DNA of 64,000 nucleotides. Origin: Candidatus Contendibacter sp. GTDB taxonomy: Bacteria > Pseudomonadota > Gammaproteobacteria > Competibacterales > Competibacteraceae. Position numbers and translations under genes: made by a program. The stretch lies in the NCBI GenBank assembly GCA_029624675.1, contig JARSSP010000021.1, forward strand, positions 62,001-126,000, given 5' to 3'. The notes beneath the pieces are model-generated. The model searched no databases, was not told the origin of the DNA, and saw only the letters and a program-made list of their open reading frames with translations. This document shows, one piece after another, positions 38,200-46,379 of this stretch. Positions within the stretch are counted from its first letter, which is position 1, and every line of letters starts with the position of its first letter.

Positions 38200-38655
38200 A
38201 TGCGGACAAAACGTCGTTTCACCACAACGCTGCTCTCGCTGGGTCTGGCCGCCGGCCTGGCTGGCGGGTCCATGGCTCAGGCCGCCGAAACCGCGCCGCC
38301 CGCCGCCAAGCCCGCTGAATCCCAACCGGCCCAATCCGCGACGCCGGCCAAGCAGGAATGGCGGATACCCACCGGCGAGCACTGGTCAAAAGCCACCGAT
38401 ACCGAGCGACGGGCCTACTTGCTCGGCATCCTGAACATGGCGATGGTTGAATATCAACTGACCGGTCCCAATCCCAAGCACCGCACCACCGTCCCCAGGC
38501 TGGTCAAGGCCCTGGACGGTATGGCCGTGCCCCAGATCGTGGAAACCGTGGACGCTTATTACAAGGCTAACCCCGACAAGCAGCAGCAGCCGATCATCGA
38601 AGTCATCTGGTTCCAGATGGTCGTGCCAAAAACCGGCCCGGCCAAGATAAAATAA
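38200..38655 (+). CDS. Small secreted protein of unknown function
   Basis: A 151-residue exported protein. A strong AAGGAGGA (38187-38194) fixes the ATG at 38200. The signal peptide RRFTTTLLSLGLAAGLAGGS ends near MAQAAE, then an Ala/Pro-rich stretch leads to a folded part starting WRIPTGEHWSKATDTERRAYLLG. That part resembles small periplasmic proteins whose conserved segment ends in YYKANPDKQQQPIIEVIW, which I know only as hypothetical. It is followed 11 bp later by a glycine-zipper lipoprotein gene. Confidence 0.75.
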   Translation: MRTKRRFTTTLLSLGLAAGLAGGSMAQAAETAPPAAKPAESQPAQSATPAKQEWRIPTGEHWSKATDTERRAYLLGILNMAMVEYQLTGPNPKHRTTVPRLVKALDGMAVPQIVETVDAYYKANPDKQQQPIIEVIWFQMVVPKTGPAKIK

Positions 38656-38666
38656 GGGGACGCATC

Positions 38667-38909
38667 ATGATAAAGATCAGTTACTTGGTTACGATTTCAG
38701 CCCTTGCTTTCAGCGTCGGCTGTACCAACATGACGCCCACCGAGCAAAGCACACTAAGCGGCGCGGCCATCGGTGCGTTGGGCGGGGCGGCCATTGGAGG
38801 CTTGACCGGCGGCAGCGCCGGGACGGGCGCGATCATTGGCGGCGCGGCGGGCGCCGTCGTCGGCAACATCTATGGCCGGAACCAGCAACAACAGCGATAT
38901 CGCTATTAA
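38667..38909 (+). CDS. Glycine-zipper (YMGG-like) lipoprotein
   Basis: An 80-residue lipoprotein. The signal ends in SVGC with the lipidated cysteine near residue 19. The mature part is a glycine zipper, GAAIGALGGAAIGGLTGG, repeated as GAIIGGAAGAVVG, and ends in a Gln/Arg/Tyr tail. Such YMGG or 2TM glycine-zipper lipoproteins are thought to associate with the outer membrane. A strong hairpin follows. Confidence 0.85.
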   Translation: MIKISYLVTISALAFSVGCTNMTPTEQSTLSGAAIGALGGAAIGGLTGGSAGTGAIIGGAAGAVVGNIYGRNQQQQRYRY

Positions 38910-38936
38910 AATCAGGCCGACCGCCAAGTCGCCAAC

Positions 38937-38976
38937 AAGCCTTTCCCGCCAGTATAAGCGCTGGCGGGAAAGGCTT
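38937..38976. terminator. Long bidirectional hairpin between convergent genes
   Basis: aagcctttcccgccag (38937-38952) and ctggcgggaaaggctt (38961-38976) form a perfect 16-bp stem with an 8-base loop. It abuts the stop of the SPASM-like gene at 38977 and lies 27 bp after the glycine-zipper gene, so it can end transcripts from both sides. Confidence 0.85.
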
Positions 38977-39786
38977 TCACGGGCTCGGGGCCGAACCGAG
39001 ATCGCGGCGCAATTCGGCGGCGGCGTCCCGCAACAGACCGAACAGCCGCTTCACGCCGACACAGGGATAATCGCGGCGTGGCCATTTGAAGTAGCCGCCG
39101 CAACTCGCCAGAAACTCGCAGCCTTGACACTCGCCAGCCGTGGTCAGCAGCCGGGCGATCCATTCGCCAAGATCAGCATCGGCCGCGACCGTGGCCGCGA
39201 CGCCCACCAATCGGCCCGGCAACGATTCCGTGCCATCATCGGCGACGACCCGCAGATAACGGGGATCAGCATCCAGCACCACCCACAAGGGCGCCGGATC
39301 GTCGTGATAAAAGCCCAGCAGCGCGCTGTGAAAAAATTCGACCGGCTGAGCGACGGTCGGCTGGCGCAGATAGAACGCCATGACCTCGACCAGTTCCTCG
39401 ACCAGCGCCGGTTCGGGCTGGCCCGGCTCCAGCCATACCGCGAAATTCAGGGAAATCGCAACCTTGACCGCCTTGGCGAAGCCGGGCCGCACCGGGACGA
39501 TCACTCGCGTTGGATGGTGATCGAGCAATTCGACGTGCCGATATAACAGGGGAAACTCGGTGTCGGGATCGGTCATGACCAAATCCACCGGCAACCCCGC
39601 CGCCCAGCCGTGCAACGGCTCGGAATCGGCGGCCAGGGACAGCAGTCGCGCGCCGACGACGCGTTCGAGCTGCTCGTCCGTCAGGGCGGTTGTCAGCGCC
39701 GCCGGCTCGCGGGTACGCACGATCAGCCGTTGGCCGTGGTGGGCCGCAGCCCGCTCCACGGAAACCTCATAAATCAAGTCGCTCAT
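38977..39786 (-). CDS. SPASM-like cysteine-cluster protein beside a putative RiPP precursor
   Basis: A 269-residue cytoplasmic protein. The C-terminus carries CQGCEFLASCGGYFKWP...YPC (CX2CX5CX12C), closely resembling the auxiliary iron-sulfur (SPASM) cluster of radical-SAM peptide maturases. The remaining 220 residues contain no CX3CX2C motif and almost no cysteine, yet include VIVPVRPGFAKAVKVAISLN and QPVEFFHSALLGFYHDDP, which read like a conserved enzyme core. The start at 39786 lies 7 bp after the stop of the Trp-rich precursor gene, so they are co-transcribed. It may be a maturation partner or a cluster-bearing recognition protein needing a radical-SAM enzyme encoded elsewhere. Function is inferred from motif and context. 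Confidence 0.7.
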   Translation of the reverse strand: MSDLIYEVSVERAAAHHGQRLIVRTREPAALTTALTDEQLERVVGARLLSLAADSEPLHGWAAGLPVDLVMTDPDTEFPLLYRHVELLDHHPTRVIVPVRPGFAKAVKVAISLNFAVWLEPGQPEPALVEELVEVMAFYLRQPTVAQPVEFFHSALLGFYHDDPAPLWVVLDADPRYLRVVADDGTESLPGRLVGVAATVAADADLGEWIARLLTTAGECQGCEFLASCGGYFKWPRRDYPCVGVKRLFGLLRDAAAELRRDLGSAPSP

Positions 39787-39793
39787 GGAAGGA

Positions 39794-40153
39794 TTATCGA
39801 TTGTACCAGCCATTGTACCAGCCCCCGCCGTTGTGCCAGGGCCGGTTGTACCAGGGCCGGTCGTACCAGTCGTAGTCGCGCCAGTAGGGACGGTTGTACC
39901 AGCGCGGGCGGTTATACCAGTTCCACGGGCCTTCGACCCACCCACCCCAGCCGCGGCCGGAGTTGTACCAAACGCCGGCGCCACCCTGCGCCTTGGCGTC
40001 CTGCCCGGGAACCAGCGCTCCCCCTAGCAGGACGCCGCCGATGACCGCCTTCGACCATTTGCCCAGGCTCCGCAAAAACTCCCGTCGCTCGCGCACTTCA
40101 AGATCCGCCGTCGCCAAGTCGCCGGGCAAGCATTCGGATTGTTTGTCGCTCAT
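39794..40153 (-). CDS. Putative cyclophane-type RiPP precursor with twin-arginine leader
   Basis: A 119-residue protein. Residues 1-22 are polar. Residues 23-55 look like a Tat signal: RREFLRSLGKWSKAVIGG, a hydrophobic run, and the AKA cleavage site before Q56. The tail, residues 56-119, has 12 tryptophans, ten of them in W-x-[N/D/E] triplets (six WYN, plus WYD, WHN, WVE, WRD), several followed by R-P. Aromatic-X-Asn/Asp triplets are the sites crosslinked by radical-SAM cyclophane (triceptide) synthases such as those of the Grr systems. The next gene encodes a SPASM-like protein. The Tat leader is unusual for a RiPP. Alternatively it is simply a Trp-rich exported structural peptide. Confidence 0.7.
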   Translation of the reverse strand: MSDKQSECLPGDLATADLEVRERREFLRSLGKWSKAVIGGVLLGGALVPGQDAKAQGGAGVWYNSGRGWGGWVEGPWNWYNRPRWYNRPYWRDYDWYDRPWYNRPWHNGGGWYNGWYNR

Positions 40154-40283
40154 GAAACCACCCCACCATCTCGGCCGCTCTAAAAATTTTCCTTCACATT
40201 TTGTTGATCATCCTGACATAAACTTTCTGAATTGCCGCTGAATACTCCCGATTCCCATTGACAACCACCTTCGGTCCCATTCC
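40154..40283. promoter_or_regulatory. Divergent promoter region, RiPP locus versus patatin gene
   Basis: This 130-bp AT-rich gap separates two divergently read genes and must carry the promoter of the precursor/SPASM pair. On the minus strand a GGTGGGGTGG stretch just before the precursor ATG can act as ribosome-binding site. No operator was recognised. Confidence 0.5.
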
Positions 40284-42548
40284 ATGTGCAACCACCGAAC
40301 GCGCCTGCTATCCCGTTTGCTTTTTGTTCCATGCCTGCTCGCTTTGATCGGTTCCCCGGCTGTTGGCGCCGCCACCGACGCACCGGGCCGCCCCCGCGTC
40401 GGCTTGGTGCTGGGTGGCGGTGGCGCGCGTGGCATCGCCCATGTTGGCGTACTGAAGATGCTGCAGGAGTTGCACGTTCCGGTCGACTGCATCGCCGGCA
40501 CCAGCATGGGATCGATCATCGGCGGGTTGTACGCGGCCGGCATGACCCCCGAGCAAATGACCGAAACGGTACAGCGCATCGATTGGCCGGCGGCGTTCAC
40601 CGACGGGCCACCGCGCGCCGATTTACCCTTCCGCACCAAGCAGGAACAGCGCGTTCTGCTGACCAACAACGGAGTTGGCATCAAGGATGGCCGCGTGCAG
40701 CTTCCCCAAGGATTGTTGCAAGGGCAAAACCTGCTGCTGCTGTTGCAGGAACTGTCACTCCCGGCCGCCGAAATCCGCGACTTCGACAAGCTGAAGGTAC
40801 CCTATCGGGCCGTGGCGACCGATCTGGCCACCGGCACGCCGGTGGTGCTGAAGTCCGGCGAGCTGGCCATGGCGATGCGCGCCAGCATGTCCATCCCCAG
40901 CGCCCTGGCGCCGGTTACCCTGGATGGCAAGCTGCTGGTGGACGGCGGCGTGTCGGACAATGTTCCGGTGGATGTGGTTCGGCAACTCTGTCGCCCGGAC
41001 GTTATCATCGCCGTCGACGTGGGCTCGCCGCTGGCGCCCGCCAGCGAACTGAATTCGCTGCTTTCCATCACCGGGCAGCTCACCTCCATCCTAACCGTGC
41101 GCAACGCCCAGCAACAGATCAAAACCCTGGGGCGCCGGGACATCCTGATCACGCCGGATCTGGGGGATATTTCCAGTATTGACTTCGCCCGCTCCCGGGA
41201 AGCAGTCACCATCGGTTATGACGCGGCCCAGGGCAAGCGCGGCGAACTGAGCCGGCTGTCGTTATCGCTGGCCGCTTATCAAGCGCATCTGGCCGCACGG
41301 CCGGATCTGCCCCAAAATCACCAGCCGGTCATCGACTTCATCCGGATCAAGAACAATACCCGGTTGTCGGATCAAGTCATCGAGAAGCAACTGCACGTCA
41401 AGCTAGGCGAACCGCTTGATCCCCAGGAACTCAATCGCAATCTCAACATTATCTACGGCATGGGTGATTTCCAGCAGGTTACCTACTCGCTGGTCGAGGA
41501 GGATAGCAAAACCGGACTGGTGGTCGAAGCCACGCAGCAGCATATTGGCACCAACACCCTCAATTTCGGGCTCTTTCTCGGCGCCAACATGAAGGGAGAT
41601 TCCCTGTTCGACCTCAGTGTCGCCTACACCATGTCCCAGCTCAACTCCCTCGGTGGAGAATGGCGCACCTTCGTCCAGATTGGCGGCAATATCAAACTGG
41701 AAACCGATTTCTACCAGCCGCTCGACGCGGCCCAGGAATACTTCATCAACCCCTACTTGAGTTACCAACAATACAACCTGGATTTGTTCAACGATTCCAA
41801 TGAGGGCAACGCCAGCTTCCGAATCTATCGAGCCAATATCGGCTTGGAAGTGGGGCGCAATCTGGAGCGCTGGGGCCGGCTGTCGCTGGGTTTGCGGTAT
41901 GGTCCTGGCAAGAACGATCTTCGCTTTGGCCAAATCTCCACTAATGAGAATACAACCACTAATGAGAATACAATCCAAGAAGGCAGCTTCGACGATGGCG
42001 GTTATTCGATTCGCTGGGCGGCGGATACGCTGGATAACCTCAATTTCCCAACCTCGGGTTACCGCGGCAATCTGACTTTCTATGACTCCCTGACCGCGCT
42101 GGGTGCCAGCAATAATTTCAGTACGCTCAGCCTGAACGCCGCCGTGCCCTACACCTGGGGCAAGCAGACGCTCATCCCGCGCGTGATTCTGTCCGGCAGG
42201 CTGTCAGGGGAGCTGGGCGTGCAGGATCTGTTTCTACTGGGGGGATTCCTGAACCTGTCGGGTTACCAGATAGGCCAAGTCTCGGGCCAGTACGCCGCCC
42301 TTGGCGAACTGATCTACATGTATCGACTCGATGACGCCTCGGCGGCATTCACCATCCCGCTATACGCGGGCGGCTCGCTGGAAGTCGGCGGAGCCTGGAA
42401 CGATCTCGACGATGTGACCCTCGATTCGCTGATTCCAGCGGGCAGCTTGTTCCTGGGCGCGGATACGCCGCTGGGACCGCTGTACCTGGCCGGCGGTGTG
42501 GCCAAGGGCGACGCTTCGCTGTATTTGATGCTGGGCCGGCTGTTCTGA
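40284..42548 (+). CDS. Patatin-like phospholipase with POTRA and outer-membrane barrel (PlpD-like, type Vd)
   Basis: A 754-residue protein of the type Vd autotransporter pattern. A signal peptide (LLFVPCLLALIGSPAVGAA) precedes a patatin domain with the oxyanion loop GGGGARG at 44-50, nucleophile S74 in AGTSMGS, and catalytic D220 in LLVDGGVSDN. A POTRA-like region (DFIRIKNNTRLSDQVIEKQL) is near residue 355. The last 350 residues form a D15/BamA-like 16-strand barrel ending in an aromatic C-terminus (LMLGRLF). The family releases or displays a lipase at the surface. No good ribosome-binding site is seen. It abuts the rluE gene. Confidence 0.93.
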   Translation: MCNHRTRLLSRLLFVPCLLALIGSPAVGAATDAPGRPRVGLVLGGGGARGIAHVGVLKMLQELHVPVDCIAGTSMGSIIGGLYAAGMTPEQMTETVQRIDWPAAFTDGPPRADLPFRTKQEQRVLLTNNGVGIKDGRVQLPQGLLQGQNLLLLLQELSLPAAEIRDFDKLKVPYRAVATDLATGTPVVLKSGELAMAMRASMSIPSALAPVTLDGKLLVDGGVSDNVPVDVVRQLCRPDVIIAVDVGSPLAPASELNSLLSITGQLTSILTVRNAQQQIKTLGRRDILITPDLGDISSIDFARSREAVTIGYDAAQGKRGELSRLSLSLAAYQAHLAARPDLPQNHQPVIDFIRIKNNTRLSDQVIEKQLHVKLGEPLDPQELNRNLNIIYGMGDFQQVTYSLVEEDSKTGLVVEATQQHIGTNTLNFGLFLGANMKGDSLFDLSVAYTMSQLNSLGGEWRTFVQIGGNIKLETDFYQPLDAAQEYFINPYLSYQQYNLDLFNDSNEGNASFRIYRANIGLEVGRNLERWGRLSLGLRYGPGKNDLRFGQISTNENTTTNENTIQEGSFDDGGYSIRWAADTLDNLNFPTSGYRGNLTFYDSLTALGASNNFSTLSLNAAVPYTWGKQTLIPRVILSGRLSGELGVQDLFLLGGFLNLSGYQIGQVSGQYAALGELIYMYRLDDASAAFTIPLYAGGSLEVGGAWNDLDDVTLDSLIPAGSLFLGADTPLGPLYLAGGVAKGDASLYLMLGRLF

Positions 42549-43157
42549 ATGGCGCGGTTGATCCTGTTCAACAAGCCTTATGGGGTGCTGAGCCAGTTCA
42601 CCGACTCCGGCGGCCGGCCCACGCTGGCGGCGTATCTCGCCATTCCCGGTGTGTACGTCGCTGGTCGGCTGGACCGGGACAGCGAGGGGTTGCTGGCGCT
42701 GACCGACGACGGCGCGTTGCAGGCCCGCCTCAGTCACCCGCGCCACCAGCGACCCAAGACTTACTGGGCGCAGGTGGAAGGCATCCCCGATACCGCGAAT
42801 CTGGAACGGCTGCGCCGGGGCATCGAGTTGAACGATGGGCCTACCTTGCCCGCCATCGTTCGGCGCATCGCGGAACCGGCCGGTTTATGGCCACGCGATC
42901 CGCCGATTCGGTATCGGGCGGCGATTCCCACCGCCTGGCTGGAACTCACCTTGCGCGAGGGCCGCAACCGCCAGGTTCGGCGGATGACCGCCGCCGTCGG
43001 CCATCCGACCCTGCGCCTGATCCGCTGCCGGATCGGCGACTGGACGCTGGCGGGGCTGGCGCCCGGCCAGTGGCGGGAATTGACCATCACCATGCCGATG
43101 CGTCTTCGCCGGCTCCCCCGTGCCGACGGTCATCCTTGGCCACCCCACGCCCAGTAG
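42549..43157 (+). CDS. rluE: 23S rRNA pseudouridine synthase RluE-like
   Basis: A 202-residue pseudouridine synthase of the RsuA/RluE group; in E. coli RluE modifies U2457 of 23S rRNA. It lacks an S4 domain and begins [19 protein letters not shown], as RluE does. The catalytic aspartate is in [30 protein letters not shown] and the C-terminal [20 protein letters not shown] complete the fold. The ATG immediately follows the patatin-gene stop, so the pair is co-transcribed. Confidence 0.92.
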   Translation: MARLILFNKPYGVLSQFTDSGGRPTLAAYLAIPGVYVAGRLDRDSEGLLALTDDGALQARLSHPRHQRPKTYWAQVEGIPDTANLERLRRGIELNDGPTLPAIVRRIAEPAGLWPRDPPIRYRAAIPTAWLELTLREGRNRQVRRMTAAVGHPTLRLIRCRIGDWTLAGLAPGQWRELTITMPMRLRRLPRADGHPWPPHAQ

Positions 43158-43200
43158 CAATCCCAGCAGTAGTCATTCAAGTCCGTTCATTCAAGTCCGT

Positions 43201-43312
43201 TCATCCTACGACGCGCATCGGACCGAGATCGAGACGCACATCGCCGCCGAGAGCATTTTGGCCGGGCAACATGTCTGAACCCCGATTGCACCTGGAAGCT
43301 AGATCAAGCCAA
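43201..43312 (+). pseudogene. Remnant of a DUF433 antitoxin / DUF5615 toxin pair
   Basis: On the plus strand 43201-43278 reads SSYDAHRTEIETHIAAES and stops with QHV, matching the C-terminus of the intact DUF433 protein at 52211-52609 (KAHRAEIDAHIAAENALAEQHA). An overlapping ATG at 43271 opens SEPRLHLEARSS, matching the intact toxin N-terminus PKPRLHLDADTS with the same overlap. Everything else is missing, and a palindromic repeat begins at 43319, where the toxin frame is cut. Confidence 0.75.
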
Positions 43313-43318
43313 CTTCTC

Positions 43319-43440
43319 GTTCCCACGCTCCAGCGTGGGAACGCCGTTGGAGCCGCTCCAGCGGTAAGAGAAGCGTCCGAGGGTATGACGGAAGACGCTG
43401 GAGCGTCTGGACCTGCTCCCACGCCGGAGCGTGGGAGCCA
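43319..43440. repeat. Composite palindromic repeat, copy 1
   Basis: About 120 bp made of a first palindrome with core cccacgctccagcgtggg, a short ccgctccagcgg palindrome, gacgctggagcgtc, and a last palindrome with core cccacgccggagcgtggg. Similar copies are at 48717-48834 and 52731-52850. It ends 3 bases from the stop codon of the TPR paralog gene and starts where a DUF5615 remnant breaks off. Confidence 0.85.
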
Positions 43441-43442
43441 GA

Positions 43443-44183
43443 TCAAGGTGATTCCTCTCGTTCTTGCACCGGCGCAAGAGAACCACCCCAAAAAGCTGCA
43501 TCTTTGGCACCAGCAGTATTGCCGGCGGCCTTGCGGGCTGAGGCGACCACCTTCCAGTTGCGGGACTGTAAACTCCAGTTGCCGCCCGCCAGGCTGTTAG
43601 ACTTGATGGCCAGCGACTCGGCCTGGTGATACTGACCCTGGTGCAAGCGAATCTGAGCCAGATCATGCAAGATGCCGGCGTTGCGCGGCTCGATCTGCAG
43701 CGCCCGCTCCAGGACGGCACCAGCTTTGTCCAACTGGTTACTCTTGACGTACTTAGCGGCGCTATCGAGCAGCGCCGCTACAGCCTGATTACTGTCGCTA
43801 ACGGTTTCAGCACTGGCAGGTTGGGTAAGAGGTTCTGTGGCCGCTTTCAGCCGCGCCTTTGCCATCCGCGCGTACCGACCCTTCGGGTACTCCTCCAGAT
43901 ACGCCTCAAAACACGCCGCCGTTCCACATTTCTCCGCCGATTGCCAAGCTTCGCGGTCGTGGTCCACCCTTGGCGCGGGCTTCGGCTGCGGTTTGGGCGC
44001 CGGGGCCGGTTTTGGCTGGAGTTTGGGCGCGGGCGCTTTCTTCGCCGCCTCTTCCGCTGCTTCCCGCTCGTACTTTTCCGCCCGTCGGCGTACCTCCTCC
44101 ATATCCACGTTCTGACCCACCATCAGTCCCGGCCATCCCACGCCGAGCAATACCCACCCCATCAGCCAGTGACATCCGCGCAT
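43443..44183 (-). CDS. Secreted module-family protein with TPR C-terminus
   Basis: A 246-residue exported protein, one of four paralogs in this island. The start at 44183 follows AAGGGGG by 7 bases. A signal peptide (LMGWVLLGVGWPGLMVGQ) is followed by DMEEVRRRAEKYEREAAEE, a Lys/Pro linker, and the shared module DREAWQSAEKCGTAACFEAYL with YPKGRYARMAKARL. The C-terminal 110 residues are two or three TPR-like helices pairs (LDKAGAVLERALQIEPRNA, LHQGQYHQAESLAIK). The TPR part suggests protein binding in the periplasm. Its 5' half is nearly identical to the FGE-sulfatase paralog at 46739-47815. Confidence 0.8.
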   Translation of the reverse strand: MRGCHWLMGWVLLGVGWPGLMVGQNVDMEEVRRRAEKYEREAAEEAAKKAPAPKLQPKPAPAPKPQPKPAPRVDHDREAWQSAEKCGTAACFEAYLEEYPKGRYARMAKARLKAATEPLTQPASAETVSDSNQAVAALLDSAAKYVKSNQLDKAGAVLERALQIEPRNAGILHDLAQIRLHQGQYHQAESLAIKSNSLAGGNWSLQSRNWKVVASARKAAGNTAGAKDAAFWGGSLAPVQEREESP

Positions 44184-44219
44184 CGCGCATCCCCCTTGAT
44201 TTTTCTGTTGCCTCATCGT

Positions 44220-45989
44220 TTACCCCACCAGCCGGTCCAGGCCGATGCCCACCACCGCGTGGGTGCGCAGCTTCAGCGCAGGGTTGGCGGTGCGTTCCAG
44301 TGCCGCCCGGTAGGCGGCCAGTTGGGTTTCCGCCTCCTGAAGTTTCTCCGCCACCGCCGGCAGCGCCCGTAATTCCTCCCGGCTCTTCCCCGCCAGTTCG
44401 GCGCTGCTCAGGCCCACCGCCTTGAGACTCACCGCCTTGAATTCCAGCAGGTGATCGAGCAGCGCGTACTGGCGCATGTCCGGCCGTACCCGCAGCAGCA
44501 AGTCGCCGTAGCCCCGCCCCAGCGCCGGTTCCGAGTCCATGACGTAGAAGGCGTCGTTGAACAGCACGGCCAGAAACGCCGTCTTGATCACTAACTCGTT
44601 GCTCCAGCGCAAGTCCCGGTTGTCGAAGACCTTAAAACAGGTCTGTTCGAGCAGCTCGCACAAGGGGCCGAGGTCGCCGGTGGCGTAGAACCGCTCGACT
44701 AGCGCCTGCCGCTGTTCCTGGTCTTCGTAGCGCGGCAGCAGTTGTTCCTGGAGCCGCTCGACGTACAGCTTGCGGATCACCTGGTTCGGGATGGCCAGGC
44801 GCAGCTTGCCAATGGCGTCCCGCCCGGCCAGGGTGAGCACGCCAAAGTAGTACAGCAGCGTGGCGAGAAAGTCCGGGGTTTTCGGGGCGGTCAGCATGTC
44901 CTGCACCCCGAACCGGTTGACCAGTTGCGCCACCGCCAGCGGTTCGCGCTCGTTCAGCGCCTGATTCACCAACTTCTCACCGTGCGGCAACCGGGCCACG
45001 TACTGTATCCGGTTCCGGTCCATCGCCAGGTTGTCGTCGAGCATCTGGCGCGGGTAGCGCCCGTAGCGATTGAAATAATCCAGAAAATACAGCGCCAGCG
45101 TGGGGTTGTAGAGCGGTGGATTTTCTGTTTCGCCAAACCGGTAGCCGTTGTAGTAGCTCTGGAGCAGATCGAGAATGCTCGGCGCACGGTCGGCAGGCAG
45201 CGACCGCGCCGCCAGCACCCCCGCCACCGCTTCGGCCAGTTCGGCGGCGGTGAATCCGCACAGATCGTGATATTCGTCCAGGTGGGTCACGTCCTTGGCC
45301 ACGTTGTAGCCGCTGGTGATGTCGCTGAGCACCACCGGCGACACCCCGGTCAGAAACACCCGGTCAATCCCCCGCCCTTCCGCGCCGGCCTTGAGCGCCT
45401 TGAAAAAGGTCTTGATCGTGCCTTCGCCTTGCACCAGTTCTTCGTAGCGATGCGTCCCGCGCAGCGGGCTGATCATCACTTCATTAGCGAAATTGTCGTA
45501 TTCGTCGATCAGCACATAAAGCTTGTGCGGCGTCCGGGACACCGCGCTGGTCAGGGATTGCAACGAGGCGATGCCGTCATCCGCCTGGACCTCCACGCCC
45601 CCCTCCAGCCAGTCACCGTAGCGGGCGACCGTCTCCTTGATCTGGATGTTGAGATGATGAAACAGAGAACTCCGAATCGCGGGGTAATCACCCTGCGGGT
45701 CCACCATCGAAAAATTCAGCTTGAGGATGAAATAGCGGTTGCGCAACGGCGTCGGATTCTGGCCGACCTTCAGCCCGCCAAACAGCCGCTCGAAGTCATC
45801 CGCCCGCGCCAGGTCGTAGTAGTTTTCCAGGGTGGACAGCCACAGGCTCTTGCCGAACCGGCGCGGCCGCAGGAACAGCAGTTGACTGCCAGCCTCTTCG
45901 ATCAGCGGAATCCGGTCGGTGCGATCCACGTAGAAATAGCCTTCCTCCCGCAGCTTGCAAAAGTCGGCAATGCCATAGGGAAAGCGCAT
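44220..45989 (-). CDS. AAA-ATPase-like / PD-(D/E)XK nuclease protein (DUF1703 type)
   Basis: A 589-residue protein of the AAA-ATPase_like plus PDDEXK_9 family, common in bacteria with many mobile genes; its role is unclear. The start at 45989 is fixed by GAGGTG 6 bases upstream, and gives the family N-terminus RFPYGIADFCKLREEGYFYVD. The Walker A variant FLRPRRFGKSL is near residue 38, Walker B YVLIDEYDNFAN near residue 155, and the C-terminal nuclease core has YGDLLLRVRP with LLEFKAV. Its extreme C-terminus (AVVGIGLDRLVG) recurs as decayed fragments at 47851-47919 and 53606-53641, and an internal piece recurs at 52679-52726. Confidence 0.9.
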   Translation of the reverse strand: MRFPYGIADFCKLREEGYFYVDRTDRIPLIEEAGSQLLFLRPRRFGKSLWLSTLENYYDLARADDFERLFGGLKVGQNPTPLRNRYFILKLNFSMVDPQGDYPAIRSSLFHHLNIQIKETVARYGDWLEGGVEVQADDGIASLQSLTSAVSRTPHKLYVLIDEYDNFANEVMISPLRGTHRYEELVQGEGTIKTFFKALKAGAEGRGIDRVFLTGVSPVVLSDITSGYNVAKDVTHLDEYHDLCGFTAAELAEAVAGVLAARSLPADRAPSILDLLQSYYNGYRFGETENPPLYNPTLALYFLDYFNRYGRYPRQMLDDNLAMDRNRIQYVARLPHGEKLVNQALNEREPLAVAQLVNRFGVQDMLTAPKTPDFLATLLYYFGVLTLAGRDAIGKLRLAIPNQVIRKLYVERLQEQLLPRYEDQEQRQALVERFYATGDLGPLCELLEQTCFKVFDNRDLRWSNELVIKTAFLAVLFNDAFYVMDSEPALGRGYGDLLLRVRPDMRQYALLDHLLEFKAVSLKAVGLSSAELAGKSREELRALPAVAEKLQEAETQLAAYRAALERTANPALKLRTHAVVGIGLDRLVG

Positions 45990-46057
45990 GAACATCACCT
46001 CGCGGAATGAGCGGAGTGACCCGCAGTTCGTGAAACAGCCTTGTTTTGCAAGCTGAT

Positions 46058-46375
46058 TCAAGAGATATTGACAGTTTGCCCTGGTTGGATATCGGCTAGA
46101 GCTTGCAGGATCTGGGGAACCAGCGGCAATAAATACTGTAGCTTGTTCCAACGAACGATCAGCGTCATTAAGGCGATGTTTTTACTCTCCAGTGAATTTT
46201 GATACTGAACGCCTCTATCAACCGTAATCAGTACATCAAAAACATTTTCTGCCCGTTTCAACAGTTCTCCATTCCCAACGCCAGCCCATCCCATTTCTCC
46301 CACCGTTGCAACGATAAAATTGGGGAACGCCTGTTTCAGCTTTCGGGGTACGTTTTCGTCCAATAAAATACGCAT
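46058..46375 (-). CDS. DUF5615 PIN-like toxin
   Basis: A 105-residue PIN-like protein, beginning RILLDENVPRKL with the conserved metal-binding D and E, and FDVLITVDRGVQYQNSL with the later acidic residue. It pairs with the DUF433 gene 4 bases upstream, a known toxin-antitoxin-like arrangement (VapBC-like logic). It overlaps no real gene; the long upstream frame of the ATPase gene across this region is a shadow. The pair is AT-rich compared with the rest of the island. Confidence 0.88.
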   Translation of the reverse strand: MRILLDENVPRKLKQAFPNFIVATVGEMGWAGVGNGELLKRAENVFDVLITVDRGVQYQNSLESKNIALMTLIVRWNKLQYLLPLVPQILQALADIQPGQTVNIS

Positions 46376-46379
46376 GGTT

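Noticed and set aside
36672..38273. 533-codon open frame on the minus strand
   Set aside because: It runs across three well-supported plus-strand genes and the gaps between them, with no recognisable domain.
43319..43440. Palindromic repeat considered as an integron attC site
   Set aside because: No integrase, no conserved attC core, and the copies border unrelated gene types in both orientations.
45990..46151. Upstream extension of the DUF1703-type ATPase frame
   Set aside because: It overlaps the DUF5615 gene, and a good ribosome-binding site supports the ATG at 45989.
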